Shown: positions 17,700 through 28,572, counted from the first letter of the stretch. The stretch: 64,000 nucleotides of DNA from an uncultured Collinsella sp. (GCA_934668695.1 CAKUOD010000012.1:3920-67919), one strand, 5' to 3'. Notes: generated by a model not told the origin, from the letters alone. Made by a program: numbers and translations.

Positions 17700-20012
17700 A
17701 TGAACTTTAGGACTCTCGCCTCGGCAGATGGCATCGGCTCCAACCATCGCATCGTCGACGTCTTCCTGTCGATCGTTCCGACGGCTTTGCTCGCCGCGGC
17801 CTTTTCCTGCGCGATTGGCAATTGTTTTAGTGCTGCCTGTTTGGGAATGTTGCTGACGGCAAGTGTCATTACGTCTGTTGTGATGAGCGCCATGGGCGTT
17901 TTGCTTGCTTCGAGGCAACCGTCCCGTACCGTGGCGATAATCGTTGCGTCCGCGACGCTCGTCTGCATGTTGATGCTCCCGCCGGCGCGCGCGGGCTTCT
18001 ATGCGTTCATCAACGTTATCATCGCTCACCTCAATTCGATATTCGGTTTGTACCTTCCGCTTGTCGCCGGTGCTGGCTTGCTGTGCGAATCGATGACGTT
18101 TTCCCTGCTGGGCGGCCTGTTTGCCGGTTCGTGCAGTTGGCTTTTTGTAAGCCTGAGTGTTTCGTGGCCCACGCTTTTAATCGTCGTTGTCTGCGGTGTT
18201 GAATCCATGGTGCTGCAGCTTGGTGATTCCGCAGTGGCGATGGCATTGGGCGTTGCAGGCTGGTTGGTCCAGTGCCGCACGTGTGAGCTGCAGGGTTCTA
18301 CCGTTCGGCTGTCCCAGGTTGTTGTCGGACTCGGTGGCCTTTGCGCCGCCTGCGGTGTTCTTTTTTCGCTGACGTCTGCTTTTGTGCAGCCGATGCCTGC
18401 GTTGTCCGCCATGTCCTCAACGGCGGTCAGCGCTATCGACAAGTTCCGGTTTGGTAGCGATACGTTGCCCGAGGGCGACCTTTCCCAAGCGTCGGATATG
18501 AACGAGGGCACGGCAACCACGCTGTCGTTGACAACAGACAGGGCACTTGGCGATGACCTGCTCATGAAGGGTTTTGTGGGCAGTACGTTCGATGGCACCT
18601 CTTGGCATCGCGGGGATTGGGTGTCCTATGAGGGCGAATGGTCTGGTGTGCGCGAATGGATGCGGAAGAATGGCCTGACGGTCGCCGAGCAGCGTGCGGC
18701 ATTTGATACCACGGCAGAGCGCGAGGGCAAAGATGCCGTCGAGACGGCAAAGATCTCGGTCAACGCTTCGGGTGCCAACCGCCGATACGCCTATGCGCCT
18801 TATACGCTGCGTTCGCTAAGTGGTGTCGATGCAATGCTTACCGGCTCTACGATTACGTGCTCCGGCTTGATGCCTTCGAAGACATATGCGGTAATCGTGG
18901 ACAATGTGCCTGCGGCGAGCGCTATTACCGATTCGACATGGCTGGCATCGTCGGAGAGCGCGTACGCAAAGAGCGAGCGGGTGTACGCCTCATTTGTTCG
19001 CGAGCACTATCTGGATATCGACGATGATGAGCGCGGCGCAGTCGAGGAGTACCTGTTCGCGAGCGATAGCTGGGATGCGAACGCGAATGTATCGGAGGCG
19101 GCGGTCGTTAGCCGTGTGCGTACCATGCTTTCTGCGCTTGCAAGTGATACGGATAATCCGCCGACATATGCCGAAGCCGGGACGTTCACCAAGTGGTTTT
19201 TGGGTACGGCGCACGAGGGCAATTCGGCATATTTTGCCACGGTGGCAACGCTTGCGTTTAGGTCGCAGGGGATTCCGGCGCGCTATGTCGAGGGGTATCG
19301 GGCTTCGGACGAACGAATCGCCCGCGCATATCATTCCGGCAGTACGCTTTACTTGACGGCTGCCGATGCCCATGCCTGGACCGAGGTGTATCTGGATGGT
19401 CAGGGCTGGACTCCTGTCGAGGTCACGCCTGGGTACTACAGCCAGTCACTCGATGCGGACAAGATTGTTGACGTGGGCGAAGCATGGAGTAACGGTACCA
19501 ACGATTCGACGCTCGATGTGGGCACGGTCGCCGGCAAGGCCGAGAAAAAGCGCGACAAGGTTACGGCTAACGAGCGCAAGGCGTCTGTCGCGGTAAAGGC
19601 GGGTGCCGCCGCGCTTGCCTTTGTCGCTTTGATGTCGCTTGCCCTGCTTGTTCGCATGCTTGTGGTGCGCCATCGACGCGCGCGGGATCTTTCGAATGAC
19701 GATCAGGACATTTGCATCCCGGCGCTCTATAGCTACTTGGTGCTCGTGATGGAGCAGAGCGGAGTTGCGGCTTTTGACGAGACCAAGCCACTCGAATGTC
19801 TTGATTCCTTTGCCGAGATATTCCCCTCGGTCGATCCTTGGGAGTATCGTCGAGTCATTCGGCTCTACCAGGCCTATGTCTTTGGCGGGCACGCGCTTAA
19901 ACCCAACGAGCTGCGTACCCTTCGTCGCTTTGCCGAGCGTCTGCATCAGAACATGCCGACGCCAAAGAATGTAATTGAACACTTCCGTCGCTGCGTGCTG
20001 CATGCGTTATAG
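17700..20012 (+). CDS. Transglutaminase-like membrane protein (TgpA type) with Ser at the catalytic Cys position
   Basis: A 770-residue protein: about six N-terminal helices (18-228), an extracytoplasmic transglutaminase-like domain (about 420-580), a helix at about 632-655 and a cytoplasmic tail. The conserved block reads GNSAYFATVATLAFRSQGIP, where the usual catalytic GxC is GNS (Ser509). The His of the triad is present (DAHAW, His558) and the acidic residue is Glu574 (WTPVEVTPG). The change of Cys to Ser suggests loss or change of protease/transglutaminase chemistry; a family-wide comparison would show whether it is conserved. It sits between DUF58 and the LRR protein in one operon. Confidence 0.85.
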   Translation: MNFRTLASADGIGSNHRIVDVFLSIVPTALLAAAFSCAIGNCFSAACLGMLLTASVITSVVMSAMGVLLASRQPSRTVAIIVASATLVCMLMLPPARAGFYAFINVIIAHLNSIFGLYLPLVAGAGLLCESMTFSLLGGLFAGSCSWLFVSLSVSWPTLLIVVVCGVESMVLQLGDSAVAMALGVAGWLVQCRTCELQGSTVRLSQVVVGLGGLCAACGVLFSLTSAFVQPMPALSAMSSTAVSAIDKFRFGSDTLPEGDLSQASDMNEGTATTLSLTTDRALGDDLLMKGFVGSTFDGTSWHRGDWVSYEGEWSGVREWMRKNGLTVAEQRAAFDTTAEREGKDAVETAKISVNASGANRRYAYAPYTLRSLSGVDAMLTGSTITCSGLMPSKTYAVIVDNVPAASAITDSTWLASSESAYAKSERVYASFVREHYLDIDDDERGAVEEYLFASDSWDANANVSEAAVVSRVRTMLSALASDTDNPPTYAEAGTFTKWFLGTAHEGNSAYFATVATLAFRSQGIPARYVEGYRASDERIARAYHSGSTLYLTAADAHAWTEVYLDGQGWTPVEVTPGYYSQSLDADKIVDVGEAWSNGTNDSTLDVGTVAGKAEKKRDKVTANERKASVAVKAGAAALAFVALMSLALLVRMLVVRHRRARDLSNDDQDICIPALYSYLVLVMEQSGVAAFDETKPLECLDSFAEIFPSVDPWEYRRVIRLYQAYVFGGHALKPNELRTLRRFAERLHQNMPTPKNVIEHFRRCVLHAL

Positions 20013-20027
20013 AGGGAGTAGATCTGC

Positions 20028-23000
20028 GTGATATCTAAGAAGCCTCAACATATGGCCTCGCGTAAAAGCGCTGCCGCCGCACGACTTAAAAAGCCACAGG
20101 TCGAGCACTTGCTGGATAATGGCAAGCGTGCTGTCGATAACGTGGCACGCCGTGTTGTACTGCCCTCCGCCTCGCGCATGGTAGCCGTGGCGGCTTCGGT
20201 GGCAGCGGTCGGCGCATTTGGCGTTGGTGCGTTTGAGCTGGCACAAAATGGCCTGAACTTTGACCCTTCCTCATATATTGCGACCTATGCCCATGGTGAT
20301 GCCGCGTCTGACGAGGCCTATCGAATCAGTTCGACTTCGACCGACGCCGAGGCGAATCGGCACGACGACCAGAGCGATCGTGAAGATACGAGTGCCCGCG
20401 AACAGGAGGCCTCGCTTGCCGATGTGCCGACGCAGGCCAATTTGACGAGCCAAAGCGGAACGACTGCCTATAACGTTACGGGCAATGCCAATGGCTCCGG
20501 TGTGACGGTTGCAGGAGGCGCTGGTGGCAATGGAACGGGCGGCGGTGCCTCTGCGGGTGGCGTTCTTGGTCCCGTGATCAACGCTGGTGGCGGTGTGGGC
20601 GGCAACGGCGGCGGTGGCGGTTCCGGCACCGGTGGCGGCTCTGGTACGGGCGGCTCGACCAACTCGACGGCGAATTCCTATAAATATCTGCTGCAGGACC
20701 CCACGCCCCAAAAGGGCGCACCCATGGGTGACACGACGTTTTTTACGCAGTTTAACGGTGCGGCTGGATTGGTCGATCCCAATGAGGTGCAGATTTCACC
20801 CATGGAGGATGCAATCTACGATGGACAGATGCTCGATGCCTGGACGCTGTTCTGCGCCATGGATGTGCACTGGAGCGACGACATCGGTATGTACTATCTT
20901 GCATGCGAGAAAGATGAGTTTTCCTCCTATCCGTATTTTCGCGTGAACTCATGGACGAATGCCTCCGGGGAACAGAATCCGACGCTGTGCTAAAGCCAGC
21001 CGTTGACGGTAAGTGTTTCGCTGCGTCTGTCGCAAGATGCGGCATGGACAACGCGCACGGTAACCATTCAGCCGTCGCAATCGTGTCTGTTTGTGGTGGG
21101 CGAGCCCGATTCGAGCGGGCAGCGTGATGTGATTTGGAACACGCTGAGTTCCAAAGCGAACTTGCTGAGCGTTAACACGCAGGAAGCTTTCATGAAGCAG
21201 GCGGGTCATGTCGATTCGGACGGGTATTTGAACGCCCTGCTGCAGGGTTGGCGCGAAGATGAGACATCTGTTCCGTACTTCTATACGTTGACGCCTGGCC
21301 GGCATGTGGTGATTCCCGGCGATGTTGTGCCGATTGATTCCGCCTATAAGGTGCGTTTCCAGGGATATTCGCTCGATGGCAGCTATCGTTTGGACAATGA
21401 TGCCACGAGCTCCAATAATTCGCGTTTGCAGACGCTTGTAGATGTCGACGAATCTGCGGTGTCGGTCGACGGCGACGTCGAGACCCTGCGCGTACCCCAG
21501 GGCGTGCAAGCGGTCGATGCCTATACCGATAGCCGCCAGCGCGAGGGCTTTACCTGGCAGGTCAACAATCTGGAGCTGCCGTCCTCGACGCTCTACGTTA
21601 ACGTAAATGCCGGTTTTCAGGTGCTCGATGCCTACCATGTTGCGTCGGACAATCCCGTCTATGCCGCTACCGATGACGGCATCCTGACCTCTCAAGACGG
21701 TCAAGAGTATCTAGGCATTCCGTATAACACGCGCGAACTCAACGTTCCTGCTGGTGTTACCAACGTTGTCGTGCCTGACCGCAATAAGCTCGACCGCATT
21801 GTTCTACATGCGTCTAAAGAGGGCGAGCTGCCCCAAATCGACGTGAGCGAGCTGCGGGACTGCACCCTTGTGGTTGACGATGGCGTTCTGCTCGATTTTA
21901 TTACCGCGCATGCGAGCGAGTTGGATGATGCCTACAGCGTGTACCTCGCCTCGGCGAGCAACCCCAAAGTGCAGTTTATGTACTCGCAGGGCCTGGTATA
22001 TAGCTTGGACTCACAGATGGAAAGCGACCTGTACTGCGTGCTCGACACGGGTTCCAATATCGCCCTGGTGCAGATTTCCAACACCATTATGAAGGGCGCC
22101 TTTGCGGGCAATACTTCGGTCGATACGTTGGTGCTCATGCCATGGTTTGGTGACAAGGTGACGCTCGAGGACGGCAGCCTTGCGGGCGGCTCGGTGCAGA
22201 CCATTGTGTGCGCAACCGACGAGCAGGTTGCGTATGTCGAGCAGCATAAGGCTGCTGCCGGTGCGCCTGATGCGCGGGTGATCAAGGTGGGCCTGTCGCG
22301 GGAGGGATACCTCTATTACGACAACGACGGCGAGACGATTCTGCTGTCTGCCGCGGGCGATGAGGACGGTAATCTACCTGCGACCTTTGACGGCACGTTG
22401 CATACAGACGACGGCAAGCAGCTCAAAGTGGACGCCATCGCACCGTACGCCTTCTCGGGCGATGCGGAGCTCATGTTTGTCAACCTGGGCGAGCATACGA
22501 GCGAGATCGGTCGCAACGCGTTTGAGAACTGCCAGAACCTGCAAGGCGTGTTCTTTGGGACGTCCGATAGCATCGAAGTGGGGGCCGATGCCTTTAAGGG
22601 CTGTACGGGCCTGGGCTTCGTGGCATCGCGTGCCAAAAGGGCTTCGTTTGCCACGACCGAGAATCCCAATTCGGCCGGCTGCACCTGGTATGCGCCCGAT
22701 GGCGAGTTGCAGGGCTACGACAGCCGCTTTGTCACCATCGACGGCATTTCCGATTTTGGTTGCGATGCTCCAAGCGACGACGCTGTCCTTCTCTACGGCT
22801 ATTTAGATGACGATGCGGAAGGCAAGCCAAGCATCTTGCTCGGTGCGCCTTCGGTGCTCAACGGAACGATTGGGCTGCTGCCGAGTACGACTGAGATCTT
22901 TGGCGGCTATTCCTTGTCCGGCGCCAAGGACCTGCCCGGCGCCTTTGAGGGAACCGGAGGCGTGTGGGATATCGATTGGACTTCGGCTCCCCATCTGGCG

Positions 23001-24278
23001 TATATCGATCGCTATGCCTTTAGGAATTCTGGCATCGCGGGCGACCTGAACATCGACCTTCCCGATAACGATATTCATGTCGGTGTGTCGGCGTTCGATG
23101 GCTGTACGAACCTTACGTCCGTGTCTCTGCACGCGGCGACGATGGAAATCAACGACCAGGCATTCACGAATTGCCCGAGGCTCACGAGCGCATCGTTCGT
23201 GGCGGACACCAAGGGCGACTACGACGCAGCTACGGGCATGGGCTCTCGCAACTATCTGGCGTCATCGGTGTTTGGCAATGATGCCAACTTTAATAACCTG
23301 ACCGTCGGCGCTGGTATTGCGACGCTGGGCTATCCGTCGCCGGGCGTGGGTTTCTTCTTTGACGGCGCAACCGATGCCGAAGAAGAAGCCGGTCGCGTTC
23401 ATCTGTCGGTGCCCCGTGGCATGGAGCAGGACTACCTCAATGCGTGGGTCTACGGATTTGTCGGCTACGACGACTACGACACGTATTTCGAAGAAGTCTA
23501 TTGGAATATGTACTTGGATTTCTATATGGGGACGGGTCCGGAGCCGACGGTCGAGGCGATCGAGGCACAGATGGCTGCAAATCTGTTGGAACCCGAGAAT
23601 CGCCTGCGAACCATGATGGGGCTGCCGCTGGTCGAGTCTTCTACGGTTATCCCGGCGGGTGGCGATGCACCCGAGAGCGATGAATGGAAGATCGAGGACA
23701 ACGGTGACGGGACCGCCACGCTGGTCTCGGCACCGTCCGATGTCGAGCGGGCCGATCTGGCGAGCGTGTTGACGGGGCCAACCGTAATCGCCTCGAACGC
23801 CTTCTCGCGCTGCTCGAACCTCACCGAGATTGCGCTGTGCGATAAGGTGATCGGCATCCAGAGCGGTGCGTTTATGGGCTGTAGCGGCGTGACGGTAACG
23901 CTGCCTTCCGGCTGTCCACTGCCAGAGCTACTGGGCGGGACGGAGAGCATGCCGTTCTCGTTTGGCGGCAGCGTGGTGCTCGATATTGCCGAGGCCGATC
24001 GCGAATCGCTGCTCAAGACGTGGTCTCGTCAGATGGTGGGGGTTGCCACGGATGACGAGGAGGCCGACTACGTCGTGAGCAAGTGGTTCGGCAATGTCAA
24101 CATGGATACGTTTGAATCGCCGACGTTCGATGTGCTTAATAGGGCCGTAAATGAGCCGATCATGGGGTGTGAGAATCTCTTGCGCTCGCTGATGGGCATG
24201 GATGCCATTAGCGATATCAGCGAGCTTACCGCTCCCATCGATATCAATAAGTATCCGGATTATTGGATTGCCGAGTAG
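20028..24278 (+). pseudogene. Large membrane-anchored BspA-like leucine-rich-repeat protein interrupted by an in-frame TAA
   Basis: Two open frames, 20028-20993 (321 codons) and 20997-24278, are in the same phase and are separated only by TAA at 20991-20993 (codon 322 of 1416). The first part has a cytoplasmic basic segment, one helix (about 52-72), an acidic stretch and a Gly-rich linker (about 160-215). The second is a long extracytoplasmic region with BspA-type repeats such as IGRNAFENCQNLQGVFF and IASNAFSRCSNLTEIAL. Sequence flows naturally across the stop (NPTLC, stop, SQPLTVSV), so a Tyr or similar codon may have been lost. A restart at TTG 21003 has no good ribosome-binding site. It starts with GTG 20028 behind AGAGGGAG, as the last gene of the MoxR operon. 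Confidence 0.8.
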
Positions 24279-24283
24279 ATAGC

Positions 24284-25012
24284 TTATAAGGTAAGGCGGC
24301 CCCAGTCGATGGGGCTGCTGCCGTTTTGCCCGAGCAGTTCATTGGCAGTGGAGAAGGGGCGCGACCCCATAAAAGCGGGGAGCTCCGCCGTGGCCCGGTT
24401 GGCCGAAAGCGGCGAGGGGTGTGTGGACGCCAGACAGAACTTGCCGGTCGCCTCGCCCGTGCCGGTTGCGGCGAGCTTGCCTTCGACCATCTGCTGGGCA
24501 AAGCGTCCCCACGCTAAAAAGACTACCGGTTGGGGCAGCTGGCAGCAGCGCTCGATGACGTAGTCGGTCAGCGTGCTCCAGCCTAGCTTGGCGTGCGAAT
24601 TGGCGGCATGCTCACGCACGGTGAGCGTGGTGTTGAGGAGCAGGGCGCCCTGTTGCGCCCAGGGGGTTAGGTCTCCCGTGGCGGGGATGGGGTAGTCCAG
24701 ATCGGCATTGAGTTCCTTGTAGATGTTGCGCAGGCTCGGCGGCAATTTGGTTTGCGTCGCGGGGACCGAGAACGACAGCCCCATGGCCTGGTTGGGTCCG
24801 TGATAGGGGTCTTGACCCAAGATGACAACCTTGACCTGGTCGGCCGGCGTGTAGGCGAGGGCATTGAGGATGTCGTCTTGTGCCGGGTAGATGGTCTGCT
24901 CGGCACGTAAAAGGGCGATGCGCTCGAGCAGCTGGTTCGTGGTGTCACGTACCGGCTGCGGCGCATCGCCCAACCAAGTTGCTACGTTGCGGTCGCGGGT
25001 TGCGGTGTCCAT
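24284..25012 (-). CDS. ung: Uracil-DNA glycosylase
   Basis: A 242-residue family 1 enzyme that removes uracil from DNA to start base-excision repair. The water-activating motif GQDPYH is at 66-71 (Asp68), the uracil-binding GALLLNTTLTV segment is present, and the DNA-intercalation motif is HPSPLSANR (His198). Length is usual. ATG 25012 follows AAAGGAG. Its stop lies 5 bp from the convergent LRR gene, with no terminator between. Confidence 0.97.
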   Translation of the reverse strand: MDTATRDRNVATWLGDAPQPVRDTTNQLLERIALLRAEQTIYPAQDDILNALAYTPADQVKVVILGQDPYHGPNQAMGLSFSVPATQTKLPPSLRNIYKELNADLDYPIPATGDLTPWAQQGALLLNTTLTVREHAANSHAKLGWSTLTDYVIERCCQLPQPVVFLAWGRFAQQMVEGKLAATGTGEATGKFCLASTHPSPLSANRATAELPAFMGSRPFSTANELLGQNGSSPIDWGRLTL

Positions 25013-25100
25013 GGGGCTCCTTTATGGCAGATGCTGTGTTGGCATCTATTGTAAAGGCGTACCGGAGACCTTTATGCCGCGGCTGTATGAAGAGTGAGGT

Positions 25101-26003
25101 CTACGAGACGTGCTCGGGCGTTCCGGCCATGCGAGCATGGCTGCGGGCGCGAAGGCGCGGAAGCTCGACGGTTGCCACCATGACGCCGGAGAGGATGAGA
25201 GCAGCGCCAAAGAAGGCGATGGGGCTCAGGACCTCGCCAACTAGGAAGAACGAGAAGACGGCAGAGCAGACCGGCTCGAGTGAGAAAGCGAAGCCGGTGG
25301 TCTCGGCAGGTACGTGGGGCTGCACGAGCGTTTGGGTGATAAAGCCATAGGCAGAGCAGATGAGTGCGAGTGCGACGACAACCGCGACCTCGCCCGGCGT
25401 GCCGGGAAGCGTAAAGCCGCCAAAGGTGCACGCGGCGATGCCCGAGAACAGACCGCCAAAGCCCAGCTGCCAAACACCCAGGGCCAGTGGGTCGACTTCT
25501 TCGACAAAGCGCTTGGCTACGATAATGTGGCTGGCATAGATAAAGGCAGAGAGCAACATGATAATCGCGCCGGGGTTCAGGCTGGTAAAGTCGGCGCCCG
25601 AGAGCAGCAGCATGCCGCAGGTGACGATGGCGGTACCGACGAGCACTTTGCGCTCCGGGGCGCGACGTAGCAGGGCGGCGTTGGCAAACGGCACGATCAC
25701 GACCGTCAGGCTCTGCAAAAAGCCGGCGGTGGAGGCAGACGTGAGGCTGGAGCCCAGGCACATGCAGGTGAGCTCGGTTGCCATGATGGCACCGATAATG
25801 GCGGCGCGGACCATTACGTCACGGTTGATACGGAAAGCGTGCTTGTGGAAAAGCAGCAGGCAGGCCGCGAAGGCGATGAGGCAGCGCAACGCGACGATGC
25901 TCGTGGCGTTCATGCTGTCCATGCCAATCTTCATGAGGGGATACGAAAAGCCCCATGCGACGGGAACGGAAAATGAGAGCGCGATTGCTTTTTTGCGATC
26001 CAT
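25101..26003 (-). CDS. EamA/DMT superfamily transporter
   Basis: A 300-residue protein with ten predicted helices in two EamA repeats (about 8-140 and 155-285). The first helix reads ALSFSVPVAWGFSYPLMKIG, typical of the RhaT/YdcZ-like drug/metabolite exporters. ATG 26003 is preceded by AAAAGGAG. It is divergent from the LysR gene at 26162, which is the probable regulator by position. Substrate unknown. Confidence 0.87.
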   Translation of the reverse strand: MDRKKAIALSFSVPVAWGFSYPLMKIGMDSMNATSIVALRCLIAFAACLLLFHKHAFRINRDVMVRAAIIGAIMATELTCMCLGSSLTSASTAGFLQSLTVVIVPFANAALLRRAPERKVLVGTAIVTCGMLLLSGADFTSLNPGAIIMLLSAFIYASHIIVAKRFVEEVDPLALGVWQLGFGGLFSGIAACTFGGFTLPGTPGEVAVVVALALICSAYGFITQTLVQPHVPAETTGFAFSLEPVCSAVFSFFLVGEVLSPIAFFGAALILSGVMVATVELPRLRARSHARMAGTPEHVS

Positions 26004-26161
26004 GGGACTCCTTTTGTTACAGAACGGTTTCGCAAAAAGGATTCTGCTCCCAGATATGGATGTAGTAAAGCGAATGTATCTTACGTATGATTAAGCTAAG
26101 CTAAAGTAGGTGCGAAAAGCGCTGGCAAAACGTTTTATGGCTGCGTTCATATGGAGGCAAG

Positions 26162-27028
26162 ATGGCATCGCGGTATCAGATTGTGTGTATGGTGGTCGAT
26201 CGCGGCAGCCTGAAGGGCGCGGCCGATGAGCTGGGCTATACACAAAGTGCGGTGAGCCAGGCCGTCAAGGCGCTCGAGCGCGAGTTGGGCACCACGCTCA
26301 TCGAGCGCGGCAAGCAGGGTGTTTCGCTTACGCGTGACGGCAAGCAGTACCTGCCGTATCTGCGCCAAATCGTGACGGCCGAGGCTGAGCTCGAGGGCAA
26401 GCGCCAGGAGTTGCTGGGCCTGTCCTCGACCGATATTCGCATTGCGACGTTTACCAACGTGAGCCGAACCATGCTGCCGCGTGTAATCCGTGACTTTGGA
26501 ACGTTGCATCCGGGTGTGCGTTTTACCCTCAAGCAGGGCGATTACACGCGCAACGCTCAGTGGGTGCACGATGGCGTGGTTGACTTTTGCTTTACGGCGC
26601 GCGGATTTACCGCCGGGCTCGAGAAGCGCGTGGTCTATCACGACGAGTTGGTGGCACTGCTGCCGGCCGCGCATCCGCTGGCGGCAAAGGAAAAGGTAAC
26701 GCTCGCCGACCTGGCGTCCGAACCGTTTGTGCTGTTGGACGAGGGCGAGCAGAGCCTGGTGCTCGACGCATTCGCGGCACATGGGCTGTCGCCGCACGTG
26801 ACGAGCGAGGTGACCGACGACTACACCATCATGGCGATGGTGGAGGAGGGCCTAGGCGTGAGTATGCTCTACCGCCGTACCGTCGAGGGCGTGAGGGCCG
26901 ATATTCGCGTGCGCCCTATCGTACATGCTCCCTCGCGCGACGTGGTGGCAGCTTGGCGCAGCTGGGACACCATGCCTATCGCCACGAGGCGTTTTATCGA
27001 CTATATGAGCTCGCATATTGTCAATTAA
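26162..27028 (+). CDS. LysR family transcriptional regulator
   Basis: A 288-residue regulator. The N-terminal helix-turn-helix (3-62) contains GSLKGAADELGYTQSAVSQA. The ligand-binding domain of about 200 residues follows from residue 90. It lies divergent to the DMT exporter with a 158-bp gap that is A+T-rich and contains AAGCTAAGCTAAAG and the palindrome TACGTA, a plausible control region for both genes. The start ATG has GGAGG 4 bp upstream. The effector is unknown. Confidence 0.9.
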   Translation: MASRYQIVCMVVDRGSLKGAADELGYTQSAVSQAVKALERELGTTLIERGKQGVSLTRDGKQYLPYLRQIVTAEAELEGKRQELLGLSSTDIRIATFTNVSRTMLPRVIRDFGTLHPGVRFTLKQGDYTRNAQWVHDGVVDFCFTARGFTAGLEKRVVYHDELVALLPAAHPLAAKEKVTLADLASEPFVLLDEGEQSLVLDAFAAHGLSPHVTSEVTDDYTIMAMVEEGLGVSMLYRRTVEGVRADIRVRPIVHAPSRDVVAAWRSWDTMPIATRRFIDYMSSHIVN

Positions 27029-27055
27029 TGACTGGCGTGACGTTGAGTGCGGTGT

Positions 27056-28438
27056 TTAGCGGGCAGTCGCTTTGATTTGGGCGGCGCGATAGGTGCGTGC
27101 CGGGTGGCAGAGCAATACCGCCACGACCATAAAGAATGCCGTGGTGCCCAGACTGATGGGGTAGACCATCATGATGTTCGCAAAGGTGCGGAAGTGCGGG
27201 AACACGCAGAATACCCAATAGAAGCGAATACCGCAAACGCAGATCATGGTGATGAGGGCGGGCATAAGCGAGATGCCAAAGCCGCGTAGGTAACCGGACA
27301 TGTTTTCGTAGAACATGCTAAAGGCATAGGCAGGGAAGATCGAGCACACGCGGATATAGCCGATCGAGACGATGTTGGGGTCGCTGTTAAAGAGCGATAG
27401 GATCTCGCGCCCCAGACCGACGATGATGACGATGGTGGTGAGCGCAACGATGCCGCCTTCGACCAGGCAGACCTTGAGCGTCTTGGTGCAGCGGTCGATT
27501 TGGCGGGCACCGTGGTTTTGTCCCACAAAGGTGGTGCAAGCCTGGCTAAAGCTGTTGAGCAGGTTGTAGCACACGTACTCCAAGCTCATGGCGGCGCTCG
27601 ATGCCGCCATGACCTCGGTGCCCAAGCTGTTGATGGCGGACTGGATGATGATGTTGGCGACGGCAAAGACGGCGCTTTGGATGCCGGCGGGCAGGCCGAT
27701 CTTGACGATGCGCTTGAGGGCGACGGGGTCTAAGCCTAAGTCGCGTGGGGTGACGCGGACGACGGAGTCGGTCTTGAGCAGGCGGATAAAAAGCGTAGCG
27801 GCGCTGACGGTGTAGGCGATGGCGGTGGCGATGGCGACGCCCGCGACGCCCCAGTGGAGTACAGGGACAAAGATGAGGTCCAGGCCAATGTTGAGGACGG
27901 TGGATACGGCAAGCGCCTGCAGCGGCATGCGGGTGATGCCGACGGAGCGGAAGATCGCGGCCTCAAAGTTGTAGAGCAAGATCGAGGGCATGCTGAGCAG
28001 AAAGACGCGCAGGTAGAGCGAAGCGAGCGGCATGGTTTCGGCGGGAACGTTGAGCGCGGTGAGCATGGGCTCGGCAAAGATCTCGCCCAGTGCGATGACG
28101 ACAAAGCCCACGAGCGCCATTAAAATCGAGGTATGGACGGCGCGTTTGACCATGTTCTGATCGTTGCGGCCGATAGCGTTGGCGATGACCACGTTGGAGC
28201 CAAGCGACATGCCAATAAACAGATTGAGCATAAGACTGGTAAGCGGAACGTTGGAGCCGACCGCTGCCATGGCGAGGGTTCCCTGGTCGCCCGAGAAGTT
28301 ACCGATGATGACCGTGGCGATGAGGTTCGACAGCTGCTCCAAGATGCTCGTGGCGGCCACGGGGAAGGCGAACAGGGGAATATTGCGCCATAGCGAGCCG
28401 GTGGTCATGTCAATGTGCTTAGATGCGGTGTCTGCCAT
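27056..28438 (-). CDS. MATE family efflux transporter
   Basis: A 460-residue protein with twelve helices in two homologous halves, of usual MATE length. The first half begins with the characteristic PLFAFPVAATSILEQLSNLI segment, and the second half has GLPAGIQSAVFAVANIIIQ. MATE pumps expel cationic drugs or metabolites in exchange for Na+ or H+. The ribosome-binding site at the ATG is weak (GAGAG). It converges on the LysR gene with a 27-bp gap. Confidence 0.92.
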   Translation of the reverse strand: MADTASKHIDMTTGSLWRNIPLFAFPVAATSILEQLSNLIATVIIGNFSGDQGTLAMAAVGSNVPLTSLMLNLFIGMSLGSNVVIANAIGRNDQNMVKRAVHTSILMALVGFVVIALGEIFAEPMLTALNVPAETMPLASLYLRVFLLSMPSILLYNFEAAIFRSVGITRMPLQALAVSTVLNIGLDLIFVPVLHWGVAGVAIATAIAYTVSAATLFIRLLKTDSVVRVTPRDLGLDPVALKRIVKIGLPAGIQSAVFAVANIIIQSAINSLGTEVMAASSAAMSLEYVCYNLLNSFSQACTTFVGQNHGARQIDRCTKTLKVCLVEGGIVALTTIVIIVGLGREILSLFNSDPNIVSIGYIRVCSIFPAYAFSMFYENMSGYLRGFGISLMPALITMICVCGIRFYWVFCVFPHFRTFANIMMVYPISLGTTAFFMVVAVLLCHPARTYRAAQIKATAR

Positions 28439-28518
28439 ACGCTCTCAATCTCTAATATGCTCTTTCGTGCTTATTTGCGCAGACGATGATACTCCTAATG
28501 CAGCCAGCCGGCACTTAT

Positions 28519-28572
28519 AGTCGTTGGGGACGTTCTTAAACGACTAGTCATTCAAGAACGTCCCCAATGACT
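28519..28572. repeat. Intergenic palindrome, GGGGACGTTCTT family
   Basis: AGTCGTTGGGGACGTTCTT (28519-28537) and AAGAACGTCCCCAATGACT (28554-28572) form an inverted repeat with one or two mismatches around a central GACTAGTC palindrome. The GGGGACGTTC core matches the palindrome at 3191. It lies upstream of the RlmA-like gene. Confidence 0.75.
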
